Positions 51,531-60,380 of a DNA stretch of 64,000 nucleotides are shown here, in pieces. Source of the stretch: an uncultured Alphaproteobacteria bacterium (GTDB taxonomy: Bacteria; Pseudomonadota; Alphaproteobacteria; JAPOUT01; G958296285). Location of the stretch: NCBI GenBank assembly GCA_958296285.1, contig OY282459.1, positions 632,367 through 696,366 of the forward strand, in the 5' to 3' direction. Below the pieces are notes generated by a model, which was not told the DNA's origin, searched no databases, and saw only the letters and a program-made list of their open reading frames with translations. A program made the position numbers and the translations under genes. Positions within the stretch are counted from its first letter, which is position 1, and each line of letters begins with the position of its first letter.

Positions 51531-53054
51531 AACAGGCTTTCGCGCCGCCAAAGTCTCGTTCAGACGGCGGCGCGGCGCATGGCGCGGCGCGTCTTTAAAC
51601 ATCTCCGCCTTCCCGTCAAGCGCCGCCCGCGCCAAAGAGCGCATCGCTTCTATGAAGCCGTCCAAACTCTCTTTGGATTCCGTCTCGGTCGGCTCTATCA
51701 GAAACGCGCCCCGCACGATCAGAGGAAAATAGATCGTCATCGGATGAACGCCCCGATCAATCAGCGCTTTGGCGAAATCCAAAGTCTCCACGCCGGCGCC
51801 TTTCAGAAAAGAATCGTCAAAGAGAGCCTCATGCATGCAGGGGCTGGGGAAGGGCGCGCTCATCAAATCTTGAAGCGAGGCCAGAATGTAATTGGCGCTC
51901 AAGACGGCGTCCTCTGACGCCTGCCTGATCCCGTCCCCTCCCAGACTCATCATGTAAGACAGGGCGCGGATGAACATCCCCATCTGTCCGTGAAAAGACG
52001 CCATCCGCCCTATCGGGCGAAGGCCGCGCTTTTCGGCATCGGCGCGGTTTTCTATCAGCAGGAGCGCCTCCCCTTCGCGGCGCAGCGCCGGCAGAGGCGC
52101 GAAGCGCGCCAGCGCCTCCGAAAAAACGACAGGTCCCGCCCCAGGACCTCCGCCCCCATGCGGCGTGGAGAAGGTCTTGTGCAGATTGATATGCATCGCG
52201 TCAATGCCCAAATCGCCGGGCTTGACGCGGCCGGCCAGCGCGTTGAAATTCGCCCCATCGCAGTAAAAAAAGCCTCCCGCTTGATGGAGCGCTTCGGCGA
52301 TCTCCACAATGTCCCGCTCAAAGAGACCGCAGGTGTTCGGATTGGTCAGCATCAGCGCGGCGACATCTCCGCCCAAACGGGTTCCGCCCAAACGGGCTCC
52401 GCCCAAGCGGGCGCGGAAATCTTTCACGTCCATTCGCCCTTCCGCGTTGGCGGGGATCGCCTCCAAACGATAGCCGGCGAGGGCGGCGGTGGCGGGATTC
52501 GTCCCATGCGCCGATTCGGGGACGAGAACGCGCCGCCGCTCCCGCTCCTCGCCCCGCTCCCGAAGCGCCGCCCTGATCGCCATCATGCCGCAGAGCTCGC
52601 CATGCGCCCCGGCGCGGGGCGTCAAAGAGACCGCCGCCATTCCCGTTAAGCGGAGAAGCCATTCGGACAATCTCTCCATCAGGAGAAGCGCGCCGGAGAC
52701 CGTCCCGAGGGGCTGCAGCGGATGAAGATCGCCCAAACCGACAAGACGCGCCATTCTCTCATTCAAGCGCGGATTATGCTTCATCGTGCAGGAGCCGAGC
52801 GGGAAGATTCCGGAATCAATGCCGTAATTTTTCTGACTCAGCCGCACATAATGCCGAACCGCTTCAGGCTCCGAGAGGCCGGGGAGATCGGGCGCTTTGT
52901 CGCGGAGGAGGTTTTTCTTATGAAGGGGGGAATCGGAAATGTCGGCGTCTTCCAAATCCACGCCGGATCGCCCTCGCGCCGCGCCTCGCCCGAAGATCAG
53001 CGGCTCTTCCAGATGAAGCCCGCGACTCTCTGCCTTTGCCTTCACGACAGACAT
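51504..53054 (-). CDS. gcvPB: Glycine dehydrogenase (decarboxylating) subunit 2
   Basis: The protein has 516 residues from MSVVKAKAESRG, overlapping gcvPA by 13 bp. This half of the split P-protein binds PLP: the lysine is in DAMHINLHKTFSTPHGGGGPG. YGIDSGIFPLGSCTMKHNPRLNE, LTPRAGAHGELCGMMAIRA and VLVPESAHGTNPATAALAGY are diagnostic. It decarboxylates glycine and passes aminomethyl to GcvH. Three tandem 15-bp units (52371-52415) encode RLGGARLGGTRLGG, an in-frame expansion in a surface loop. Confidence 0.94.
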   Translation of the reverse strand: MSVVKAKAESRGLHLEEPLIFGRGAARGRSGVDLEDADISDSPLHKKNLLRDKAPDLPGLSEPEAVRHYVRLSQKNYGIDSGIFPLGSCTMKHNPRLNERMARLVGLGDLHPLQPLGTVSGALLLMERLSEWLLRLTGMAAVSLTPRAGAHGELCGMMAIRAALRERGEERERRRVLVPESAHGTNPATAALAGYRLEAIPANAEGRMDVKDFRARLGGARLGGTRLGGDVAALMLTNPNTCGLFERDIVEIAEALHQAGGFFYCDGANFNALAGRVKPGDLGIDAMHINLHKTFSTPHGGGGPGAGPVVFSEALARFAPLPALRREGEALLLIENRADAEKRGLRPIGRMASFHGQMGMFIRALSYMMSLGGDGIRQASEDAVLSANYILASLQDLMSAPFPSPCMHEALFDDSFLKGAGVETLDFAKALIDRGVHPMTIYFPLIVRGAFLIEPTETESKESLDGFIEAMRSLARAALDGKAEMFKDAPRHAPRRRLNETLAARKPVLRWGGREI

Positions 53055-54388
53055 GCCGCCAGCGCTTCGGCGTAGAGGGCGCATTCTTCCTCGCTGTTCA
53101 TTTCGGTCGCGGCGACAAGGACGCTCTTTTGATGCGCCTCCTCGTCAGGCAGCAGACGCGACAAGGGGACGCCGCCCAAAATGCCCTTTTCGGCAAGAGC
53201 GTCCATCAGTTCCGCCCCGCCGATCGGCGTTTTCAACGTGAATTCATTGAAGAAGAGGGGAGTCGTCAGGCGGACATGCTTAATCTCCGAGAGTCTCTTG
53301 GCGAGGCTGCGGGCGCGGGCGTGGTTGATTTTGGCGAGACGATAAAGCCCCTCGCCGCCTAGAAGCGTCAGATGACAGGAAAAGGCGAGCGCGCACAGTC
53401 CGGCGTTGGTGCAGATGTTGCTGGTCGCCCGCTCGCGGCGAATATGCTGCTCCCGCGCGGCGAGAGTCAGGACGAAGCCGGCGCGCCCCTCCGCGTCTTC
53501 GGTCATGCCGCAGAGACGTCCGGGCATCTGCCGCAGGCATTTCGCCCGCGCCGCCAAGAGACCGACATAGGGGCCGCCGAAAGAAAGAGGATTCCCGAGC
53601 GACTGTCCTTCGCCGGCGGTGATGTCCGCGCCGACATCGCCCGGCGCGCGCAGCAGCCCCAAAGAGACGGTCTCATTAAAGACGTAAATCAGAAGCGCCC
53701 CCGCTTCATGAGCGGCGGCGGCGAGCGGCGTCAGATCGGCGACAGCGCCGAAAAGATCGGGATTTTGGACGACAAGCGCGGCGGTGTCGCCGTCCAGCGC
53801 TTTGATGAGGGGCGCGAAGTCGCCGCTTTGATGCCGCGCGACTGTCGTCTGATATTGGGCGTATTCCGAGAGCGTGCGCGCCGTCTGCGCGTAATGGGGG
53901 TGAAGGGCGGAGGAGAGGATCGCTTTCGGGCGCTTCGTCATCCGATGCGCCATCAAGACGGCTTCGGCGCAGGCGGTCGCGCCGTCATAGATGGAGGCGT
54001 TGGCGATGTCCAGCGCCGTCAGAATCGCCGTCTGCGTCTGAAACTCAAAGAGCGCCTGCAGCGTGCCTTGCGCGATTTCCGGCTGATAGGGCGTGTAGGC
54101 GGTCATGAACTCGCCGCGCTGGATAAGATGATCCACGCTCGCAGGAATGTGATGCCGATAGGCGCCTGCCCCCAAAAAACACGGCGCGCGAGACGGGCTT
54201 AAGTTCCGCGCCGCCAGAGACATGAGCGCGCGCTCCACCGAAATCTCGCTCATGCCGCCGGGGAGCGCCTCATCGGCGCTCTGATTGACGGAAGGCGGCA
54301 CATCGCCGAAAAGCGCATCCACGGACGCCGCGCCGATTTTCCGAAGCATCGCCCGGCGATCCTCGTCCGTCAGAGGGAGGTAGCGCAT
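53042..54388 (-). CDS. gcvPA: Glycine dehydrogenase (decarboxylating) subunit 1
   Basis: This 448-residue partner of GcvPB in the heterotetrameric P-protein starts MRYLPLTDEDRRAMLRKIGA. Typical motifs are FLGAGAYRHHIPASVDHLI, FMTAYTPYQPEIAQGTLQALFEFQTQTAILTALDIANASIYDG and GEGQSLGNPLSFGGPYVGLLAAR. The start codon overlaps the gcvH stop by one base, consistent with translational coupling in the order gcvT-gcvH-gcvPA-gcvPB. Confidence 0.94.
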   Translation of the reverse strand: MRYLPLTDEDRRAMLRKIGAASVDALFGDVPPSVNQSADEALPGGMSEISVERALMSLAARNLSPSRAPCFLGAGAYRHHIPASVDHLIQRGEFMTAYTPYQPEIAQGTLQALFEFQTQTAILTALDIANASIYDGATACAEAVLMAHRMTKRPKAILSSALHPHYAQTARTLSEYAQYQTTVARHQSGDFAPLIKALDGDTAALVVQNPDLFGAVADLTPLAAAAHEAGALLIYVFNETVSLGLLRAPGDVGADITAGEGQSLGNPLSFGGPYVGLLAARAKCLRQMPGRLCGMTEDAEGRAGFVLTLAAREQHIRRERATSNICTNAGLCALAFSCHLTLLGGEGLYRLAKINHARARSLAKRLSEIKHVRLTTPLFFNEFTLKTPIGGAELMDALAEKGILGGVPLSRLLPDEEAHQKSVLVAATEMNSEEECALYAEALAACLS

Positions 54389-54768
54389 CAGGCGCTCTCC
54401 TCTTGGAGGAATCTCTGATAATCTTCAGCCGAGAGAAGATGCCGCCGCTCGCCGACATCGCTCAAGCGGATTTTCAAGAACCATCCCTCCTTCTCAGGCG
54501 AGCGATTGACGAGTTCGGGATCGCCCTCCAGCGCCGCATTGATCTCCGCCACTTCGCCGCTCAACGGCGCGTAGATTTCGCTCGCCGCCTTGACCGATTC
54601 CACGACAGCGATCTCGCCGCCTCTGGCGACAGTCGCGCCCTTTTCCGGAAGATCGGCATAGACAATGTCGCCGAGCTGCTCGGCGGCATAGGCGCTGATG
54701 CCGACAATGGCGATCTCGCCTTCTATCCGCGCCCATTCATGCTGTTTCGTGTAGAGGGTGGCGCTCAT
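54388..54768 (-). CDS. gcvH: Glycine cleavage system H protein
   Basis: This 126-residue lipoyl carrier shuttles the aminomethyl group between P- and T-proteins. The lipoylated lysine lies in IAVVESVKAASEIYAPLSGEV. KQHEWARIEGEIAIVGISAYAAEQLGDIVYADLPEKG and VNRSPEKEGWFLKIRLSD are standard. The start ATGA overlaps the gcvT stop. Confidence 0.95.
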   Translation of the reverse strand: MSATLYTKQHEWARIEGEIAIVGISAYAAEQLGDIVYADLPEKGATVARGGEIAVVESVKAASEIYAPLSGEVAEINAALEGDPELVNRSPEKEGWFLKIRLSDVGERRHLLSAEDYQRFLQEESA

Positions 54769-55943
54769 GGCTTTTCCGTCCTTTGGGGCTGGCGATGGGT
54801 TCGGCTTGGGCGAAAGGGGAGGGCGGCCACTTCCGCCGCGATCGCTTTCCCCCGCGCGATGAAGCGGAGGCGGCAGCCGGGCTTGGAGAAGGAGGGCGGG
54901 AGGTAAGCCATGGCGATGGCTTTCAAGCCCTCGCCGTCAGGCACGACGGCGCCGCTCGTGATCTCTCCGATCTCCTGGCCCTTCTCATTGAGAAGGCGCG
55001 CGCCGCGTCTTGCCGGGATTCGCCCGAGCGCGCGAATGCCGACCCGCCGCCTGGCCGCGCCGCGCGCGATCTGCCGCGCGATGATCTCCGCGCCCGGAAA
55101 GGCGCGATCCTCGCGGCGTCTTTTCGGAATAGACCAAGCGAGACCGGCTTCTATCGGGCTTGTCGTTTCGTCCATGTCGCTGCCATAGAGGCAGAGGCCG
55201 GCTTCCAAACGCAGACTGTCGCGCGCGCCCAATCCGGCAGGGGCGAGCGCGTCATGCCGCAAGAGCGTTTCGGCGAGGGGCGCGGCGTCTTCCGATGAGA
55301 GCGCGATCTCAAAGCCGTCCTCGCCCGTATAGCCCGATCGGAAAAGAAGGACGCGCCTGTCGGCGAGTCTCGTTTCCGCCGAGGACATGGCGGGCATGGC
55401 GGCGATGGCGCTCTCTTCATTGTCGGCATGGGCGCGGACGATCCGCGCCGCCTCCGGCCCCTGCAGCGCCAGCAGCGCCAGATCGGGGCGCGGCGTCAGA
55501 GAGCCCTCTTTGCCCAAAAGAGTCTCAATATGACGAAAATCCTCTCCCTTGCGGCTCGCATTGACGATGATTCGGAAACAATCCTCGCCGAGCCGCGCGA
55601 TGATGAGATCGTCCAAGATTCCCCCCGCCTCATTGAGAAGAAACGTATAGCGCATGCCTCCCAAAGGGAGAGAAGGGAGAGTTTGAATGTCGGCCGGAAA
55701 GATTCGCTCCATCATTGACGCGGAGGCGCGGAGATCCGCCTGCCCCATATGGGAGACGTCAAAGAGGCTGGCATGGCTCCGCGTATGGCGATGCTCGGCG
55801 AGAATCCCGTCCCGAAAATGAAGAGGCAGATGGAAGCCGGCGAACGCCGTCATTTTCGCGCCGAGCGAGCGATGCAGCGCCTCTAGAGGCGTTGCCTCTA
55901 AAACCGTTGCGATCGCTTCCGCTCCCTCAGCTGCAGACGACAC
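54765..55943 (-). CDS. gcvT: Aminomethyltransferase (T protein of glycine cleavage)
   Basis: The protein has 392 residues. The GTG at 55943 with AGGAGGAGG 4 nt before it is the preferred start; a TTG at 55970 is in frame but lacks support. Motifs are FAGFHLPLHFRDGILAEHRHTRSHASLFDVSHMGQ (folate-binding region), FRSGYTGEDGFEI, LAPAGLGARDSLRLEAGLCLYGSDMDE (catalytic Asp region) and a C-terminal barrel. It releases ammonia and methylenetetrahydrofolate. Expression is expected to be controlled by the tandem glycine riboswitch upstream. Confidence 0.94.
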   Translation of the reverse strand: MSSAAEGAEAIATVLEATPLEALHRSLGAKMTAFAGFHLPLHFRDGILAEHRHTRSHASLFDVSHMGQADLRASASMMERIFPADIQTLPSLPLGGMRYTFLLNEAGGILDDLIIARLGEDCFRIIVNASRKGEDFRHIETLLGKEGSLTPRPDLALLALQGPEAARIVRAHADNEESAIAAMPAMSSAETRLADRRVLLFRSGYTGEDGFEIALSSEDAAPLAETLLRHDALAPAGLGARDSLRLEAGLCLYGSDMDETTSPIEAGLAWSIPKRRREDRAFPGAEIIARQIARGAARRRVGIRALGRIPARRGARLLNEKGQEIGEITSGAVVPDGEGLKAIAMAYLPPSFSKPGCRLRFIARGKAIAAEVAALPFRPSRTHRQPQRTEKP

Positions 55944-55999
55944 GCGCCTCCTCCTCTCCAAAGACAGCAAGCCGCGTCCCGATCGTCAGGACGCGCCTC

Positions 56000-56195
56000 A
56001 CCCCCTCTGTCTTAGGAACCTGAGAGATTTCACGGGGAAGAACCCCGCCTGCCACCTTCGGTGCGGAGGATTGTCGTCCTCCGTCTTTCCAGAGCGCGCT
56101 TTCTCGTCCTCGCGGTCCTTTCGCCTGAGAGTTTTCGGGGCGCGATTGCTCCTTCGGCGTCAGCTTGTGAAAAAGCCGATCTCTCCCGCGCGGCT
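56000..56195 (-). promoter_or_regulatory. Tandem glycine riboswitch (gcvT motif)
   Basis: On the minus strand two glycine aptamers follow one another. Aptamer 1 (about 56190-56105) shows GGGAGAGATCGGC, GACGCCGAAGGAGCAA, AACTCTCAGGCGAAAGGACCGC. Aptamer 2 (about 56095-56003) shows GCTCTGGAAAGACGG, CACCGAAGGTGGCAGGCG, AATCTCTCAGGTTCCTAAGACAGAGGG. The element lies 55 bp before gcvT and should switch the gcvT-H-PA-PB operon on with glycine. The promoter side abuts the lipoprotein gene stop. Confidence 0.88.
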
Positions 56196-56917
56196 TAGCG
56201 CTGGGACGAATCGTCTGACGGAGCCGCCCCTAAGAGACAGGATAGATTTCCCTGACAGGGAGTCAATCCCTCTCCGCGCATCATGCGCTTTTCGGCTCTT
56301 TCCGCCTCTTTTGTCCGCGCCGCGCGATGGCGCGCGCCTTGAGAGTCGTCTTCGCGCGTTTGGAGGATCCACTCTTTCTCGGAGATGATGAAGCCCGCCA
56401 AAATATGAGTCGGAACGCGGGTCGTTCTGGGGAGCGCGATGCGCGGCGTTTTTTCTATCCGCGCCGCGCGGATTCGCTTCGGCGCGCCCTTGCTCCAAGA
56501 GAGGACGGTCGGGAGATTGAGAAAGCCGCTTTCATCCATCGCCACGACAAAAAGATAAGGCATGGCGCGAGGCGCGCCCTTCGCCGGGCCGGGCGCGATC
56601 CGCGCCCGGAGACGAAGCCCAATCTCGCCCGGCCCCCCTAGAGGATTGACGCACTCTTCCACCGCGATTCCCTCCAGCGAGGCGCGGTAGATGAGATTGG
56701 CGTTCTCCCGACCGCCCTCTTCATAATGCGAGACGCTCTCCGCGCCCTCCATAATCAGAAGCGGCGGACAGACATAGTCGCGCGCGCAGCCTGACGCGAA
56801 AAGACAAGAGCCGCAAAGAAGCCCGCGCGCGATGGAAGAAAGCGATCCCATAAGAGTGTCATGCGGTTCGGAGGATGTTTGCGCCCCGCCGAAAGAGGGC
56901 GTAGAGTCGTCCGACAT
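56195..56917 (-). CDS. Putative lipoprotein of unknown function
   Basis: The protein has 240 residues if started at MSDDSTPSFGG (GAGGCGGG upstream); ATGs at 56938 and 56851 are alternatives. A hydrophobic segment ending LFASGC-A is a plausible lipobox (lipidated Cys). The mature part (RDYVCPPLLIMEGAESVSHYEEGGRE..., RASLEGIAVEECVNPLGGPGEIGLRLRARIAPGPAKG) looks like a small periplasmic beta-rich domain found in alphaproteobacterial envelope proteins. It is divergent from ispH with a very short gap, and the stop touches the riboswitch. Confidence 0.55.
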   Translation of the reverse strand: MSDDSTPSFGGAQTSSEPHDTLMGSLSSIARGLLCGSCLFASGCARDYVCPPLLIMEGAESVSHYEEGGRENANLIYRASLEGIAVEECVNPLGGPGEIGLRLRARIAPGPAKGAPRAMPYLFVVAMDESGFLNLPTVLSWSKGAPKRIRAARIEKTPRIALPRTTRVPTHILAGFIISEKEWILQTREDDSQGARHRAARTKEAERAEKRMMRGEGLTPCQGNLSCLLGAAPSDDSSQR

Positions 56918-56944
56918 TAGCGAAACCCGCCTCGCCATGCAAGA

Positions 56945-57952
56945 ATGACGCCAACTATGACGCCGACCATGACGCCGACCATGACGCGAAAATCTCCTCT
57001 TCGTCTCCTTCTGGCCGCGCCCAGAGGCTTTTGCGCCGGCGTTTCGCGCGCCGTCTCCATTGTGGAGGAGGCGCTGACGCTCTATGGCGCGCCGATTTAT
57101 GTTCGGCATCAGATCGTTCATAATCGTCATGTGGTGGAGGATTTGGCGGAGCGCGGCGCGATTTTTGTTGAGGATTTGCGTTCTGTTCCGCGCGGCGCGC
57201 GGATCATTTTCTCGGCGCATGGCGTGGCGAAGGCGGTTCGCGCCGAAGCCGAGGCGCGAGGCTTGACGATTCTAGACGCCACATGCCCGCTCGTCTCCAA
57301 AGTGCACCGCGAGGCTCTTCGGCATCATCAAGCGGGGCGTCATCTTCTTTTGATCGGGCATCGCGGGCATGTGGAAGTGCGCGGCACTCTGGGGCAGATT
57401 CCGGAAGAGGCCGCGACCGTCCTTGAGACGGCGGAAGAGGCGGAGGCGCTGAAGACGCCGCCCGGCGCCCGCCTCGCTTACGCCACCCAGACGACTCTCT
57501 CGGTCTCTGAGACGGCGGGGATTATAGAGATTTTGCGCCGCCGCTTCCCCGACATCGCTGGACCTCGGGGCGAGGACATCTGCTACGCCACAACGAACAG
57601 ACAGAGCGCGGTTCGGAGAATCGCGCCGATGAGCGATTATTTTTTGGTCGTGGGGTCAAAGAACTCCTCCAACTCGGCCAGGCTCGTGGAGACGGCGCTC
57701 ATGGCGGGCGCGCCCCAAGCGGCGCTGATAGAAAACGCCGCCGCGATAGATTGGCGCGCCCTCCCTTCACGAGGGACAGTCGGGCTGACGGCGGGGGCCT
57801 CCGCGCCGGAGCGTTTGGCGCAGGAGGTGATAGACGGCTTCCGCGCCCGATACCAGCTGCGTCTGGAAGAGATTGGCGGGGAGCCCGAAAGGATGCGCTT
57901 TCCGATGCCCCGCGAACTTCGCCAGCCGCCTCAGGCGGAGACCGCAAGATAG
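56945..57952 (+). CDS. ispH: 4-hydroxy-3-methylbut-2-enyl diphosphate reductase
   Basis: The protein has up to 335 residues. This [4Fe-4S] enzyme makes IPP and DMAPP in the MEP pathway. The three cluster cysteines lie in PRGFCAGVSRAVSIVEEAL, LDATCPLVSKVHREA and GEDICYATTNRQSAVR; GSKNSSNSARLVETA is the substrate loop. The N-terminus is odd: a 12-bp unit repeated three times gives MTPTMTPTMTPT before MTRKSPLRLLLAAPRG, so four in-frame ATGs (56945, 56957, 56969, 56981) are candidates. Confidence 0.94.
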   Translation: MTPTMTPTMTPTMTRKSPLRLLLAAPRGFCAGVSRAVSIVEEALTLYGAPIYVRHQIVHNRHVVEDLAERGAIFVEDLRSVPRGARIIFSAHGVAKAVRAEAEARGLTILDATCPLVSKVHREALRHHQAGRHLLLIGHRGHVEVRGTLGQIPEEAATVLETAEEAEALKTPPGARLAYATQTTLSVSETAGIIEILRRRFPDIAGPRGEDICYATTNRQSAVRRIAPMSDYFLVVGSKNSSNSARLVETALMAGAPQAALIENAAAIDWRALPSRGTVGLTAGASAPERLAQEVIDGFRARYQLRLEEIGGEPERMRFPMPRELRQPPQAETAR

Positions 57953-57954
57953 AG

Positions 57955-59409
57955 ATGGCGGTCTATACCCATGTCGGACAGCGCGCGCTTCGCGCCTTTC
58001 TCAAAGATTATGATTTGGGAAAGGTTTTGTCGTTCAAGGGAATCGCCGAGGGGGTGGAGAACTCCAACTATCTGCTGCGCGCCGAGGGCGGCGATTTCAT
58101 CCTGACGCTTTATGAAGACAGGATGAGCGAGAAGGATCTGCCTTTCGCTTTGGGCTTGATGAATCATCTCGCGCGGAAAGGCTTTTGCTGCGCGACGGTC
58201 AAGCCCAACAGAAATGATGCGCTTTATGGGATTTTGGAAAATCGTCCGACCACCGTCATCTCCTTCATGGAGGGGGTGTCTTTCGGCGATCCCAGCCCCG
58301 ATCATTGCGAGGCGGTCGGTCGGGCGCTGGCGCGGATGCACCTCCTCGCCGCCGATTATCAAGAGACGCGGCGCGATCCGATGGCGCATGAGGATTGGCT
58401 GTCTCTCTTCGCCTCGTGCCGCGGCGAGGCGGCGGAGGCTTCGCGCCCTGAGATAGAGAGCGATTTGGCGGAGATTTTGTCCGACTGGCCGTCCTCTCTG
58501 CCGGGGGGCGCGGTGCATGGCGATTTGTTCCCGGACAATGTTTTGTTTCGGGAGATGACGCCCAGTTTCATAGATTTCTCTTTCGCCTGCGCGAATTTTT
58601 GGGCGGCGGATTTGGCGATCTGCATGAACGCATGGGGCTTTGACGGCAAGGGGGCGCTGCGTCCTTCTCATATGAAATCTCTGATAGAGGGCTATCATTG
58701 GGAGCGGGCGCTCTCTGCCGAAGAGCGGGCGGCGCTGACGCCTTTGGCGCGCGCGGCGGCGATGCAGTTTTTTCTGATGCGCCTCCGCGCCCGCCAAGAG
58801 AAAAGCGCGAGGCGCGAGGCTCTGGTGCGCTTGAAAGACCCGATGGAATATCTGGCGCGGCTTCGCTTTCATCGCCATGCCAGAAGCCTCGCCGACTATG
58901 GTCTTTCTGACGCGCCTCGGCGCGCGCCGAAAAACAACAAAGCGGAGAAAGCGGAGAAGGCGGAGAAGGAGGCAAGCATGGATATTTACACGGACGGATC
59001 CTGCGAAGGCAATCCGGGGCGCGGCGGCTGGGGAGTCGTCATTTTGCGAGACGGGCAACTTGTCAGGGAAATGTCAGGCGGCGAGCGCCAAACGACCAAC
59101 AACCGCATGGAGCTTCTCGCCGTCATCCATGCGCTGGAAGAGCTGCCTTTGGGGGAGGCGGCGCGAATCCATACCGATTCGCAATATGCGCAAAAGGGCG
59201 CGACCGAATATCTTCAGCGCTGGAAAGCGAATGGATGGAAGAGCGCCGCCAAGAAGCCCGTCAAGAATGAGGATTTGTGGCGGCGCTTGGACGCGCTTCT
59301 CGCCGAGCGGCGCGTCTCGTGGCGCTGGCTGCGCGGCCATGACGGCGACAGGTGGAACGAGCGCGCCGATGAAATCGCGCGCGGCGCGATCGCCTCCCAA
59401 AGCCGCTAA
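57955..59409 (+). CDS. ThrB-RnhA in-frame fusion: homoserine kinase plus ribonuclease HI
   Basis: A single 484-codon reading frame starts 2 bp after ispH. Residues 1-330 are a type II homoserine kinase (ThrB, choline-kinase-like fold): FKGIAEGVENSNYLLRAEGGDFILTLYEDRM, VHGDLFPDNVLFREMTPSFIDFSFACANFWAADLAICMNAW. After a linker of three AEK repeats (KAEKAEKAEKEAS), residues 342-484 are RNase HI. No stop separates them. AAGGAGG followed by an ATG lies at the junction, so RNase HI may also be made separately from the internal start. The gene order ispH-thrB-rnhA is standard; the fusion is not. Confidence 0.85.
   Translation: MAVYTHVGQRALRAFLKDYDLGKVLSFKGIAEGVENSNYLLRAEGGDFILTLYEDRMSEKDLPFALGLMNHLARKGFCCATVKPNRNDALYGILENRPTTVISFMEGVSFGDPSPDHCEAVGRALARMHLLAADYQETRRDPMAHEDWLSLFASCRGEAAEASRPEIESDLAEILSDWPSSLPGGAVHGDLFPDNVLFREMTPSFIDFSFACANFWAADLAICMNAWGFDGKGALRPSHMKSLIEGYHWERALSAEERAALTPLARAAAMQFFLMRLRARQEKSARREALVRLKDPMEYLARLRFHRHARSLADYGLSDAPRRAPKNNKAEKAEKAEKEASMDIYTDGSCEGNPGRGGWGVVILRDGQLVREMSGGERQTTNNRMELLAVIHALEELPLGEAARIHTDSQYAQKGATEYLQRWKANGWKSAAKKPVKNEDLWRRLDALLAERRVSWRWLRGHDGDRWNERADEIARGAIASQSR
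58978..59409 (+). CDS. rnhA: Ribonuclease HI (internal start within the fusion frame)
   Basis: This 143-residue product starts at MDIYTDGSCEGNPGRGGWGV with GAAGGAGGCAAGC upstream. Catalytic residues are Asp in YTDGSC, Glu in NNRMELLAV, Asp in IHTDSQYAQKG and the late Asp in NERADEIAR, with WLRGHDGDRWNE. It degrades RNA in RNA-DNA hybrids. The length and motifs equal stand-alone RNase HI, which supports independent translation from this site. The stop overlaps the convergent outer-membrane protein gene by 4 bp. Confidence 0.85.
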   Translation: MDIYTDGSCEGNPGRGGWGVVILRDGQLVREMSGGERQTTNNRMELLAVIHALEELPLGEAARIHTDSQYAQKGATEYLQRWKANGWKSAAKKPVKNEDLWRRLDALLAERRVSWRWLRGHDGDRWNERADEIARGAIASQSR

Positions 59410-60374
59410 AAGCTGAAACTCATGCCGAAGCGGAAAAGGTGAAGCCCCGCCGAGCCTGTCTGCCGATAGCCCTCTTCAATCCAAAGCCATTGATAGCCGG
59501 CGTCTATTGTCGGCCCTTCCCTTGTATGCCAGCGCAGCCCGGCTTGCAGATTGGTGGCGAAACTGACTTCCTCGCGGCTGTTATGGAAGGAGAAGCGCCG
59601 AACATCAAAGGGAAAGGGGAGGACGAGCGCGTTCGCTCCCAAAATCCTCGGATTGGCGGCGTGGCTGATCCTTCCCGAAATAACTGCCCGCGTGAAGCCG
59701 TCCTGAAACTTCGTCCATGTCAGCCCCAGCCCTCCGCCCAGATAGGGCTTGACCTCAAAGGGAAGAGGCAGATCATAATAAAGATTCGTGAAATGGCTGA
59801 CGGTCAGAAACTTTCCCTCCGCCGTGAAAGACAGATCGTTCGTGGAGACCGAAATCACATTGTTGGCGATGTCCTGTATTTCCTCCTCCGCCTCCCGCCT
59901 GATGGTCTCCGAGGGGCTTGCCAGTCTTGTCGCGAAGCGGGGGGCGCGGTTCGGATTCCGCAAAGTGCGCTCCGCCACCGATCGGGCGTCTTGAATGGCG
60001 CTCATTGCGAAGGCATCGGCGGCGTCGGCATTCAGCGAGACGCTCTGCGGATCGGTGGAATCTATGCCCAGTTCGGTTTCCACGCGGAAGCCCCATCCTA
60101 TCGCGCGGGCGAGGGCGACTGTCAGGAATCGCCCGCTTTCCAAATCCACGCGGGTGTTCAGAGGCTGCTCGGCGCGGCCGTCGCTGAGACCGGTCGGGAT
60201 GTGGCGCGCGCCGGAAAGGGAGGGGCCAAGCTTAATGTTGAACTCGTAAAGCGCGTCCGCCGATCGCGCCCGCGCTTCGCCCGCGCCGCCCGCCCCGCCC
60301 GCCGCCGAAAAGACGAAGAGCGCCGCCGAAATCCCGAAAAAGCCAAAACTATTTCTGACAGAAGATCGCAACAT
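59406..60374 (-). CDS. Outer-membrane beta-barrel-like protein
   Basis: The protein has 322 residues. The N-terminal hydrophobic segment (FGFFGISAALFVFSAAGGAGG) followed by EARARSA is a probable signal peptide. The mature protein has alternating strands (YEFNIKLGPSLSG, GFRVETELGID, KPYLGGGLGLTWTKF, TNLQAGLRWH, GPTIDAGYQWLWIEEGY) and ends HLFRFGMSFSF, with the terminal Phe of outer-membrane barrels. A helical insertion (residues about 118-170) is unusual. It resembles OmpA-like surface antigens; the function is unknown. Confidence 0.7.
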   Translation of the reverse strand: MLRSSVRNSFGFFGISAALFVFSAAGGAGGAGEARARSADALYEFNIKLGPSLSGARHIPTGLSDGRAEQPLNTRVDLESGRFLTVALARAIGWGFRVETELGIDSTDPQSVSLNADAADAFAMSAIQDARSVAERTLRNPNRAPRFATRLASPSETIRREAEEEIQDIANNVISVSTNDLSFTAEGKFLTVSHFTNLYYDLPLPFEVKPYLGGGLGLTWTKFQDGFTRAVISGRISHAANPRILGANALVLPFPFDVRRFSFHNSREEVSFATNLQAGLRWHTREGPTIDAGYQWLWIEEGYRQTGSAGLHLFRFGMSFSF

Positions 60375-60380
60375 AAAGAG

